Below, piece by piece: positions 4,557 through 11,694 of a DNA stretch of 14,738 nucleotides. Position 1 is the first letter of the stretch; every line of letters starts with the position of its first letter. The stretch spans positions 1-14,738 of the forward strand of contig CAJIYV010000098.1 of the NCBI GenBank assembly GCA_905181745.1, given 5' to 3'. The stretch is from an uncultured Actinomycetes bacterium (lineage in GTDB: Bacteria; Actinomycetota; Actinomycetes; S36-B12). Both the position numbers and the translations under genes were made by a program. The notes below the pieces were generated by a model. That model ran no database searches and was not told where the DNA came from. It saw nothing but the letters and a program-made list of their open reading frames with translations.

Positions 4557-7286
4557 GTGAGTGAAATTGCTGCCGGGAATGAATCTGACCTCAGGCTTCG
4601 AACCAACATCAGGTTGCTCGGGGATCTTCTGGGTCACACATTGGTACGCCAAGAGGGCCCAGAGTTACTAGATTTAGTCGAGAAAGTGCGGGCACTTATC
4701 CGCGATGATCCCACGGTCGCAGCCCAAATTTTAGGAGAACTGGACCTAGAAAGCGCCACATTGCTGGCCCGGTCCTTCTCGATCTATTTCGATCTCGCAA
4801 ATATCGCCGAGCAGGTCGAACGCACCCACGATGTTCTCGACGCCTACGTAAGCTCAGGGTCCCCGCTCGCCAAGGTCGTCACAGAAGCCCTCTCGCCCGA
4901 GTCGCTACCGATCTACACCCTCGATGACGTTGCACAGATCGCCAGCGACATGTCAGTGCGCCCGGTTTTCACCGCTCACCCTACCGAAGCCGCCCGGCGT
5001 TCAGTACTGATTAAGTTGCGCAAAATCGCAGATACGTTGATGGATCAGCGGGTCTCAGATGCAACGCAAACCGCACGGCTTGCCGAACTCATTGATCTGC
5101 TGTGGCAGACGGACGAATTGAGATTGGAAAAACCACAGGTACTCGACGAGGCTCGCAATGCCTTGTACTACATGAATGACCTCACCCGAGGACCCCTCGG
5201 TGAAGTGCTACATGACTTGGCAAATGCTTTTGATCAACTTGGAGTCACACTCCCAGCAGATTCACGACCAATCAGTTTCGGCTCATGGATCGGCGGCGAC
5301 CGTGACGGAAATCCGTTCGTCACTCCTGAAGTCACGGCAGAAGTTGTCACGTTTCTCCGCGAAAATGCCCTTACGGACCTGCTCCCGCACATTGATTCAT
5401 TGATTGAGGACCTGTCTATCTCTGAGCGAATCGCCGGGACTTCACCTGAACTGTGGGAATCAGTCAATCAAGACCTTGAGGTACTCCCCGAATTTGACCG
5501 ACGTTATCTACGACTCAATGCTGAAGAGCCAATCCGAATAAAGCTAACAATCATTCGTCTACGGCTCCACCTCACTCACGACCGACTAGTAAATAGGTCA
5601 CCTCGCGTCGTGGGTCGCGATTACGCCAGCACGCAAGAAATCTTGAATGACCTGTTCCTAGTCCGGCGAGACTTACTCGCTCACCGCGGACAACTCATTG
5701 CCCATGGGGAGCTTGAACAGGCGATCCGAGTCGTTGCCAGCGTGGGATTGCCACTTGCCACACTCGACATCCGCGAACACTCCGAAAAATTCCAGGGTGC
5801 AATCTCGCAATTGATCGCCCGCCTAAACCGTAGCTCCCCCAAAGAGTATTTAGACCTTTGCTCTTCCGCGAGATTTGACCTACTGGCAGCCGAACTTCAA
5901 TCACAACGACCGCTCGCACCCACCCCACCTCCACTTGATGAGACGGGTATGACCACTTTCAATACTTTGGTTGTTGCCCGCGACATCGTTATTGAATTTG
6001 GTAACCGAGCGCTTGAATCCATCATCATCTCAATGACCAAAGGCGCAGACGACGTTCTTGCCGCCGTGGTGTTGGGGCGGGAAGCTGGATTGATAAATAC
6101 AGATAACGGCGAATCGCTCGTTGGGTTCGTACCCCTACTGGAAACGGTTGCGGAATTGCATGCTGCTGGTGAAATAGTCGATGCGCTTTTATCCGATCCG
6201 ACTTACCGGAAAATAGTTGCATCCCGTGGTGATCGACAAGAGGTAATGCTGGGGTATTCCGATTCCAATAAGGACGCAGGGATCACGACATCGCAATGGG
6301 AGATCCACCTGGCTCAGCGGCACCTGAGAGATATCGCGGCAAAGCACAACGTTTCACTGCGGCTATTCCATGGTCGGGGTGGCACCGTTGGCCGGGGTGG
6401 CGGACCCACTTACGACGCCATCATGTCGCAGCCTTGGGGCGTTCTCTCAGGGCAGATCAAGATCACCGAACAAGGTGAAGTTATCTCTGACAAATACCTA
6501 CTCCCAGTACTTGCCCGTGACAATCTTGAACAAATGGCTGCCGCGGTACTTGACGCTTCGCTTCTACATCGAACACCCAGGCGCACATCGGCGGAACTTA
6601 ATCGTTGGGATGAAGTGATGCGGATTTCCTCGGCCAGTGCCCAAGAAAAATATCGATCACTAATAATTGATTCCGAACTACCTCGCTACTTCGCCCTATC
6701 AACTCCGGTAGAAGAGTTTGGGGCAATGCATTTTGGTTCGAGACCTTCGCGACGGCCCGACACGGCTGCCGGAATTGATGGGCTTCGCGCGATTCCATGG
6801 GTATTTGGTTGGACCCAGTCGCGTCAAGTAGTGCCTGGGTGGTTTGGAGTTGGTACCGGCTTGCAGGCCGCCTGCGATGTAGGACTGAGCGGAGAACTCG
6901 TTCAGATGTACCAAAACTGGGATTTTTTTCGAAATTTTATTTCCAATGTCGAAATGACACTCGCCAAAACAGATCTCAACGTGGCGGCGCAATACGTTGA
7001 GCGGCTCGTCCCACAGGAACTGCATTACATTTTCGACTTGATTAGGGTCGAATACACGTTGAGTGTTCAACGTGTACTTGATATCACCGGGGAAAGCGGG
7101 TTATTGGCAAGTAATCCCTCGCTCCAAAGAACTCTAGCCACACGAGACGCCTACCTTCTACCGCTCCATAATTTGCAAGTGTCGTTACTTGAGCGTTCCC
7201 GAACTAACCCGACAAATGAGGATCTCACCAGGGCCCTGAGTTTGACAATCAATGGAATCGCGACTGGACTTCGCAATACTGGTTGA
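4557..7286 (+). CDS. ppc: Phosphoenolpyruvate carboxylase
   Basis: This enzyme carboxylates PEP with bicarbonate to oxaloacetate, the anaplerotic reaction feeding the TCA cycle and aspartate family. The protein has 909 residues, close to the family norm. Conserved blocks appear in order: FTAHPTEAARRS with catalytic His141 (E. coli His138), FGSWIGGDRDGNP (241-253), LDIREHSEKF, GYSDSNKDAG (566-575), the active-site loop FHGRGGTVGRGGGP (604-617, with Arg613 equivalent to E. coli Arg587), ITEQGEVISDKY, WVFGWTQSR, and the C-terminal INGIATGLRNTG whose last glycine is the usual end of the enzyme. The start is a GTG at 4557 without a Shine-Dalgarno sequence, probably leaderless. The gene is divergent from clpC and meets the acetyltransferase gene tail to tail with six bases between stops. 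It sits where other actinobacteria often carry lsr2, by my recollection. Confidence 0.98.
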   Translation: MSEIAAGNESDLRLRTNIRLLGDLLGHTLVRQEGPELLDLVEKVRALIRDDPTVAAQILGELDLESATLLARSFSIYFDLANIAEQVERTHDVLDAYVSSGSPLAKVVTEALSPESLPIYTLDDVAQIASDMSVRPVFTAHPTEAARRSVLIKLRKIADTLMDQRVSDATQTARLAELIDLLWQTDELRLEKPQVLDEARNALYYMNDLTRGPLGEVLHDLANAFDQLGVTLPADSRPISFGSWIGGDRDGNPFVTPEVTAEVVTFLRENALTDLLPHIDSLIEDLSISERIAGTSPELWESVNQDLEVLPEFDRRYLRLNAEEPIRIKLTIIRLRLHLTHDRLVNRSPRVVGRDYASTQEILNDLFLVRRDLLAHRGQLIAHGELEQAIRVVASVGLPLATLDIREHSEKFQGAISQLIARLNRSSPKEYLDLCSSARFDLLAAELQSQRPLAPTPPPLDETGMTTFNTLVVARDIVIEFGNRALESIIISMTKGADDVLAAVVLGREAGLINTDNGESLVGFVPLLETVAELHAAGEIVDALLSDPTYRKIVASRGDRQEVMLGYSDSNKDAGITTSQWEIHLAQRHLRDIAAKHNVSLRLFHGRGGTVGRGGGPTYDAIMSQPWGVLSGQIKITEQGEVISDKYLLPVLARDNLEQMAAAVLDASLLHRTPRRTSAELNRWDEVMRISSASAQEKYRSLIIDSELPRYFALSTPVEEFGAMHFGSRPSRRPDTAAGIDGLRAIPWVFGWTQSRQVVPGWFGVGTGLQAACDVGLSGELVQMYQNWDFFRNFISNVEMTLAKTDLNVAAQYVERLVPQELHYIFDLIRVEYTLSVQRVLDITGESGLLASNPSLQRTLATRDAYLLPLHNLQVSLLERSRTNPTNEDLTRALSLTINGIATGLRNTG

Positions 7287-7292
7287 GATGAA

Positions 7293-7790
7293 TTAAGGGG
7301 TTTCGCGCAGCATGCGAAAATTCCCAAGCGTATTTGGTTTAACGCGCTCTAGTCCGAGGAATTCTGCAACACCTTCGTCGTAAGACTGCAACATTTGCTC
7401 GTACACGTCGTGACCCACTGGAGGGCTACCAATTTCAATGAAGCCATGGTGACCAAAAAAATCTTTCTTAAATGTAAGACAGAACACCCGACGAGTTCCC
7501 AATACGCGTGCTTTTTCCAATAGGTGCTGCAGCATCTGCGAACCAACGCCCTCATTCGCACGATCTGGCACCACAGCCAGTGTGCGAACTTCAGCGAGGT
7601 CCTCCCACATTACGTGAAGCGCGCCGCACCCGATCACCCGCTCACCGTCAGTTGCGACCAAGAACTCTTGAATTCCTTCAAAAATTGTGACAGTTGCTTT
7701 TGACAGCAGACTTCCATCAGCTGAGTAAGAGTCAATCAGTGTCCTGATCTCCCGAACATCGGCTGTACGGGCAGGCCTAATCGTGATCAT
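7293..7790 (-). CDS. GNAT N-acetyltransferase, probable amino-acid N-acetyltransferase (ArgA type)
   Basis: This 165-residue single-domain GNAT protein has the acetyl-CoA loop in VVPDRANEGVGSQML (pyrophosphate-binding residues about 77-83) and central strands carrying LAEVRTLAV (65-73). The pattern CGALHVMWEDLAEVRT and the C-terminal blocks CLTFKKDFFGHHGF and KPNTLGNFRML match the short actinobacterial N-acetylglutamate synthases, represented by M. tuberculosis Rv2747, as I recall them. The likely reaction is acetylation of glutamate, the first step of arginine synthesis. The specific substrate is inferred from family resemblance, and other amino-acid acetyltransferases cannot be ruled out. 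The ATG start overlaps the lysS stop as ATGA, so it is probably translated by coupling behind lysS. The gene is convergent with ppc. Confidence 0.8.
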   Translation of the reverse strand: MITIRPARTADVREIRTLIDSYSADGSLLSKATVTIFEGIQEFLVATDGERVIGCGALHVMWEDLAEVRTLAVVPDRANEGVGSQMLQHLLEKARVLGTRRVFCLTFKKDFFGHHGFIEIGSPPVGHDVYEQMLQSYDEGVAEFLGLERVKPNTLGNFRMLRETP

Positions 7791-9280
7791 CGATCCCGCT
7801 CGGGTTTAACCAACGGGAACAGCACAGTTTCACGAATCCCTTGTCCGGTCAGCGCCATCAAGAGCCGATCAACGCCCAATCCGACTCCACCGCTTGGTGG
7901 CATTCCGTGCTCAAGTGCCCGCAGGAAATCCTCATCTAATCCCATGGCTTCCTCGTCACCCTTTGCACCAAGGGACGACTGTTCGACCAACCGCTCACGT
8001 TGAATCACCGGGTCCACGAGCTCTGAATACCCAGTTGCCAATTCAAATCCGTCAATGTAAAGATCCCACTTCTCAACTACACCAGCTCGTGATCGGTGGT
8101 CGCGAGTCAGAGGCGAGGTGTCAACTGGGAAGTCCATCACAAATGTTGGCCCGGTAAATGTGGGGATCACGTAATGCTCAAAAAGTTCCTCGACTAACTT
8201 TCCATTCACCCAAGTGGGAGCGAATTTAATATCAATGTCTGAACACATCTGCTCTAAGGTTGCACGGGCGGTTTCGGGAGTCACGCTCTGATCAGTCGCT
8301 TCCGATAGTGAGCCGTAGAGGTCAATTTGTGGCCACACGCCCGAGAGGTCATGTTGGCTGCCATCAAGATGGGTGACAGTGAGCGAACCGGCAACAGCGT
8401 GCGTTGATTCTTGAATCAATTCGCGGGTGATGGTCGCCATGTCTTGATAGTCAGCAAATGCTTGGTAAAACTCAAGCATCGCGAACTCTGGCGAATGCGT
8501 CGAGTCGGCACCTTCGTTACGAAAGTTTCTATTTATTTCAAAGACTCGATCGAGTCCCCCAACCACTGCACGTTTAAGAAAAAGCTCGGGAGCAATCCGT
8601 AAATATAACTCGATCCCAAATGCGTTTGATGCGGTGATGAATGGTCTGGCTGTCGCGCCACCCGGTTGGGTTTGCAGCATTGGCGTTTCAATTTCGAGAT
8701 ACTCGCGATTGGACAGGGAAGTACGCAACGCTGAAACGGTCTTGACTCTCGTGCGCGCCATGATCTGCGCTTCAGGACGCATAATTAGATCTACATAGCG
8801 TTGGCGCACGCGAGACTCTTCATTCATTTCTTTGTGGGCTACTGGAAGTGGCCGGAGCGCTTTTGCCGCCATTCGCCACGAGTCTACGAAAATTGAAAGT
8901 TCACCACGTTTAGAGGTAATGACCTCGCCTTGAACAAAAATTTGATCGCCGAGATCAACGAGGGCTTTCCAATCGGCAAGGCTCTCTTCGCCCACTTGAG
9001 CTAGTGACACCATGGCTTGAATAGTTTCGCCGCTACCAGCAGCGACAGTGGCGAAAGCCAATTTGCCTGTATTACGACTGAAAATTATCCGGCCCGCAAC
9101 GCCTACCGAAACACCGGTTGATGCTTCGGCATCCAATTCGCCATACTGCTTGCGCAATTGAGCAATAGAGGCCGTGATCGGCAGCGAGACGGGGTAAGCC
9201 TGCGCACCTCGGTCCAGAATCGTTTGACGCTTTTGTCGCCGGATCGCAACCTGCTCGGGAACTTCTTCCTCGTCACTCAC
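7787..9280 (-). CDS. lysS: Lysyl-tRNA synthetase, class II
   Basis: This cytoplasmic enzyme charges tRNA-Lys. It has 497 residues, close to E. coli LysS (505). An N-terminal OB-fold anticodon-binding domain (about 55-140, with VAGRIIFSRN and LAFATV) precedes the class II catalytic core. Motif 1 ends in LEIETPMLQTQPGGA. Motif 2 is FRNEGADSTHSPEFAMLE (253-270), and motif 3 is GGVGLGVDRLLMALTG (464-479) followed by IRETVLFP. Nothing in the sequence suggests truncation or editing loss. The GTG start at 9280 is preferred because the acidic N-terminus followed by RRQKRQ is typical. There is no Shine-Dalgarno sequence, and a TACCCT hexamer sits eight bases upstream, so the transcript may be leaderless. 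The gene leads a two-gene unit with the acetyltransferase and is divergent from the HAD gene across 57 bp. Confidence 0.97.
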   Translation of the reverse strand: MSDEEEVPEQVAIRRQKRQTILDRGAQAYPVSLPITASIAQLRKQYGELDAEASTGVSVGVAGRIIFSRNTGKLAFATVAAGSGETIQAMVSLAQVGEESLADWKALVDLGDQIFVQGEVITSKRGELSIFVDSWRMAAKALRPLPVAHKEMNEESRVRQRYVDLIMRPEAQIMARTRVKTVSALRTSLSNREYLEIETPMLQTQPGGATARPFITASNAFGIELYLRIAPELFLKRAVVGGLDRVFEINRNFRNEGADSTHSPEFAMLEFYQAFADYQDMATITRELIQESTHAVAGSLTVTHLDGSQHDLSGVWPQIDLYGSLSEATDQSVTPETARATLEQMCSDIDIKFAPTWVNGKLVEELFEHYVIPTFTGPTFVMDFPVDTSPLTRDHRSRAGVVEKWDLYIDGFELATGYSELVDPVIQRERLVEQSSLGAKGDEEAMGLDEDFLRALEHGMPPSGGVGLGVDRLLMALTGQGIRETVLFPLVKPERDR

Positions 9281-9288
9281 AGTCGCTA

Positions 9289-9294
9289 AGGGTA
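9289..9294 (-). promoter_or_regulatory. Possible -10 element (TACCCT) of lysS
   Basis: On the minus strand TACCCT ends eight bases before the GTG of lysS, which lacks a Shine-Dalgarno sequence. A TTGAGA 15 bases further upstream could be a weak -35. The overlapping TATTAC three bases upstream is an alternative -10. A small GGAG-TAG-CTCC inverted repeat lies between. The evidence is limited to motif and spacing. Confidence 0.3.
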
Positions 9295-9324
9295 ATAGGA
9301 GCTACTCCCTCTCAAACTTGGACC

Positions 9325-9330
9325 TAGACT
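9325..9330 (+). promoter_or_regulatory. Probable -10 element (TAGACT) of the HAD gene, leaderless start
   Basis: TAGACT fits TANNNT and ends seven bases before the GTG at 9338, the textbook distance for transcription to begin at the start codon. No Shine-Dalgarno sequence is present. A TTGGAC sits too close (9318-9323) to serve as a normal -35. Confidence 0.45.
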
Positions 9331-9337
9331 CACGCGG

Positions 9338-10030
9338 GTGAGCCTTCTGCATCCGCTATTTCAGCCCAGCTCGATCAAAGGTGTTCTCTTCGATTTCCAT
9401 TCGACCCTCGTTGATCAAGGAAGCAGTGAATCTTGGCTAGAAATTGCCTGTGAAAGCGTTGGGCTTGATCCCATCGAGTATGACGAAATTGTGCCCAAGC
9501 TGAATTCAATTGTCGAGTTTGCCCGGATTGAAGACCCCCACCACGAGAGGGATCTCAGCCCGGCGGCACACAAAGAAATCTTTACCCGGCTTTTGCTCGA
9601 CTTCAGCGACGGACCGCTGGCTTCGGCCCTCTACTCGTCTATGACTGACCCCTGGTTCGTCTATGCGGACACCCTTCCCGTCCTCGATGCTCTACGCACA
9701 CAAGGAATCACCACCGCAATTATTTCCAATATCGCCCTCGATCTTGAACCAATTCTGCGCCGTCTCGGCGTTTCGGGGTGTGTTGATTACACATTCACTT
9801 CCGCCGAATTGGGCTATGTCAAACCCAATCCTGAAATATTCCTTGCCGCATGTGAGGCAATCGACATCGCTCCCGAACACTTGCTCATGGTCGGCGACAA
9901 CGCAATAGATGACGGTGGAGCCGGCGCTGTAGGAATGCGAACCCTGATTCTTCCGCGCACTTCCGGGCCAATTCATGGCCTTGCCACAGTTTTGGGCGTA
10001 GTCGCTGGATCGAAAACCCTGGACACCTAG
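9338..10030 (+). CDS. HAD-superfamily hydrolase (subfamily IA-like) with an altered motif I
   Basis: This 230-residue cytoplasmic haloacid dehalogenase-fold enzyme has an alpha-helical C1 cap (about residues 27-108). Motif I is FDFHSTLVD with nucleophile Asp19, but position +2, normally Asp in phosphatases, is His21. Motif II is the Ser130-Asn131 pair in IISN. Motif III is Lys152 in VKPNPEIF, and motif IV is GDNAIDD (176-182). All other catalytic positions are intact, so it is probably active. The +2 change makes the reaction uncertain: phosphatase, or another HAD chemistry such as dehalogenase, where that position is not Asp. The substrate cannot be told from sequence. The GTG start is chosen from the -10-like hexamer seven bases upstream and because motif I begins about 18 residues in. 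The gene stands alone, divergent from lysS and convergent with coaX six bases away. Confidence 0.88.
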   Translation: MSLLHPLFQPSSIKGVLFDFHSTLVDQGSSESWLEIACESVGLDPIEYDEIVPKLNSIVEFARIEDPHHERDLSPAAHKEIFTRLLLDFSDGPLASALYSSMTDPWFVYADTLPVLDALRTQGITTAIISNIALDLEPILRRLGVSGCVDYTFTSAELGYVKPNPEIFLAACEAIDIAPEHLLMVGDNAIDDGGAGAVGMRTLILPRTSGPIHGLATVLGVVAGSKTLDT

Positions 10031-10054
10031 GTGCGATTAGACCTGATTTTTTTT
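10028..10054 (+). terminator. Weak terminator-like structure at the end of the HAD gene
   Basis: A short stem TAGGT/ACCTG (one G-T pair, eight-base loop) is followed by a run of eight T (10047-10054). The perfect palindrome CACCTAGGTG (10024-10033) overlaps it and includes the HAD stop. The T run continues into five A, so the tract would also read as T5 on the minus strand. The stem is weak for intrinsic termination, and the run lies inside the coaX coding end. Confidence 0.25.
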
Positions 10055-10795
10055 AAAAAGTAGTGCGAGACCAAGCAAAGTAAGATCGGGTTCGTGGTGG
10101 GTAATTGTTCGAGATTCGCTTACTACGATTTGACTCAGCCCCCCCGTTGCAACAACCGCGGTGACTGGACCAGTTTCTTCAATAATTCGTTCGACTAGCC
10201 CGTCCACTTGACCCGCGAATCCATAAATTACTCCTGATTGAAGTGCTTCAACCGTGTTCTTGCCAATCACTGATCGGGGTGCCACAAGTTCAACTTTTCT
10301 TAACTGCGCCGCCCGTTCGGCCAGAGCATCCAGCGAAATTTCAATACCGGGTGCCAAAGCGCCGCCCAGGAACTCACCCGTGTCTGACACGACGTCAAGA
10401 TTGGTTGAAGTTCCAAAGTCGACAACGATACAAGGACCACCAAAAAGGTGGTGGGCGGCGAGAGTATTAACAATTCGGTCGGCCCCAACTTCCTTGGGAT
10501 TATCCGTGAGGATGGGAACTCCCGTCTTGATTCCAGGCTCCACAATCACGATCGGAATATCGGCGAAATAACGATCGACCATCAGGCGCATCTGATGCAG
10601 GACCGCTGGCACCGTGCTGCATAGCGCAATTCCGCTGACATCAGGTTCTTGCTGCAACAAGCCACGGTATGTCAATACCAGTTCGTCAGCAGTCTCGGCT
10701 GAATCTGTTTTAATTCGCCAGGACTTATGCAGGGATTGACCCTCGTAAAGCCCAATGACGGTGTTGGTGTTTCCTACATCAATTGCCAGCAGCAT
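10037..10795 (-). CDS. coaX: Type III pantothenate kinase
   Basis: This enzyme phosphorylates pantothenate in the first step of CoA synthesis. It is an ASKHA-fold enzyme that is not feedback-inhibited by CoA in characterised members. The protein has 252 residues. Visible motifs are the phosphate-binding DVGNTNTVIG (6-15), GADR with catalytic Asp106 (104-107), VVDFGTSTNLD (124-134), FLGGALAPGI (142-151), the actinobacterial signature VAPRSVIGKNTVEALQSG (171-188), and ATGGL (216-220). It ends in a short Lys-rich tail encoded by an A/T homopolymer tract. The ATG start overlaps the nadC stop by one base (TAATG), so it is translationally coupled and is the last gene of the cofactor operon. It is convergent with the HAD gene. 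Confidence 0.97.
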   Translation of the reverse strand: MLLAIDVGNTNTVIGLYEGQSLHKSWRIKTDSAETADELVLTYRGLLQQEPDVSGIALCSTVPAVLHQMRLMVDRYFADIPIVIVEPGIKTGVPILTDNPKEVGADRIVNTLAAHHLFGGPCIVVDFGTSTNLDVVSDTGEFLGGALAPGIEISLDALAERAAQLRKVELVAPRSVIGKNTVEALQSGVIYGFAGQVDGLVERIIEETGPVTAVVATGGLSQIVVSESRTITHHEPDLTLLGLALLFKKNQV

Positions 10796-11694
10796 TAAAT
10801 GGACTCCGTTCGAAGGTCTGCACCAATATCTAATACTGGTGCCGAGTGGGTGATCGCACCGACCGCAACAAAATCTACCCCGGTACTTGCCACCGCCTTT
10901 GCCTGGTCGAAAGTAAATCCACCTGAGGCTTCGAGTTTGGCTCGACCTCTGGTGAATTCCACTGCACTGTTGAGCTCCTCGATTGTGAAATTGTCCAACA
11001 ACACCAGATCGGCACCAACTTCGAGTGCTTCGGCGAGTTGATCCAGTGAGTCAACTTCAACCTCAACGGACAAGTCGGGATAACGCTGTTTAATAAGTTC
11101 GTACGCTCGGGCCACACCACCTGCGGCAACAACATGATTGTCTTTTATCAATGCGGCGTCCGAGAGGTTCATTCGATGATTGAGCCCCCCTCCGCAACGT
11201 ACGGCGTACTTTTCAAGTGTTCGCATCCCGGGAGTCGTCTTGCGCGTATCACGCACCTTGGTAGTCGAGTCGCCTAAAGCGTCGGCCCAAGCTCTCGTCG
11301 CGGTCGCAATCGCACTGAGATGGCTCAGGAGATTAAGGGCGGTACGCTCTCCTTGCAGCAGCAGTCGCGTCGAACCCACTACGGATCCAAGAACGGTACC
11401 TGCCTGCACGCTCTCTCCATCTTTGATGACCGTGGAAATGCTCATCGAGGAGCCACCCAAGATGGCAAACACCGCTGCAGCAACTGGCACGCCAGCAATT
11501 ACTCCCGGAGCACGTGCCACGAAATCCAAAGTCGACATTTGTTCCACTGCGATAGTGGCAACCGAGGTGACATCTCCGTTTTCATCGCAATCCTCATGCA
11601 AGGCTCGAAGCACGACCTCGGAAACATCTAGGGGGTTTAACCCAACTGCAATGAGTTGGTCCGCTAGTTCCCTTTTGATTTTGTGCGACTGCAT
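10795..11694 (-). CDS. nadC: Nicotinate-nucleotide pyrophosphorylase (carboxylating)
   Basis: This enzyme converts quinolinate and PRPP to nicotinate mononucleotide, CO2 and pyrophosphate, joining de novo synthesis to the NAD pathway. The protein has 299 residues and the quinolinate phosphoribosyltransferase fold. An N-terminal sandwich domain carries EDCDENGDVTS (34-44). Catalytic-barrel motifs follow: RDTRKTTPGMR (148-158), EKYAVRCGGGLNHR (161-174, with His173 and Arg174 binding quinolinate), LIKDNH with Lys184, VEVEVDS (210-216), LLDN (232-235), LEASGG (254-259) and VGAITHSA (278-285). The length is normal. The ATG start overlaps the nadB stop by one base (TGATG). No nadA (quinolinate synthase) is present in the window, so that gene must lie elsewhere if the pathway is complete. 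Confidence 0.97.
   Translation of the reverse strand: MQSHKIKRELADQLIAVGLNPLDVSEVVLRALHEDCDENGDVTSVATIAVEQMSTLDFVARAPGVIAGVPVAAAVFAILGGSSMSISTVIKDGESVQAGTVLGSVVGSTRLLLQGERTALNLLSHLSAIATATRAWADALGDSTTKVRDTRKTTPGMRTLEKYAVRCGGGLNHRMNLSDAALIKDNHVVAAGGVARAYELIKQRYPDLSVEVEVDSLDQLAEALEVGADLVLLDNFTIEELNSAVEFTRGRAKLEASGGFTFDQAKAVASTGVDFVAVGAITHSAPVLDIGADLRTESI

Noticed and set aside
10047..10059. T8-A5 tract in the last codons of coaX as a programmed frameshift or slippage site
   Set aside because: It lies within eight codons of the stop, after all catalytic motifs, and there is no downstream structure or conserved extension. Slippage would only alter the tail.
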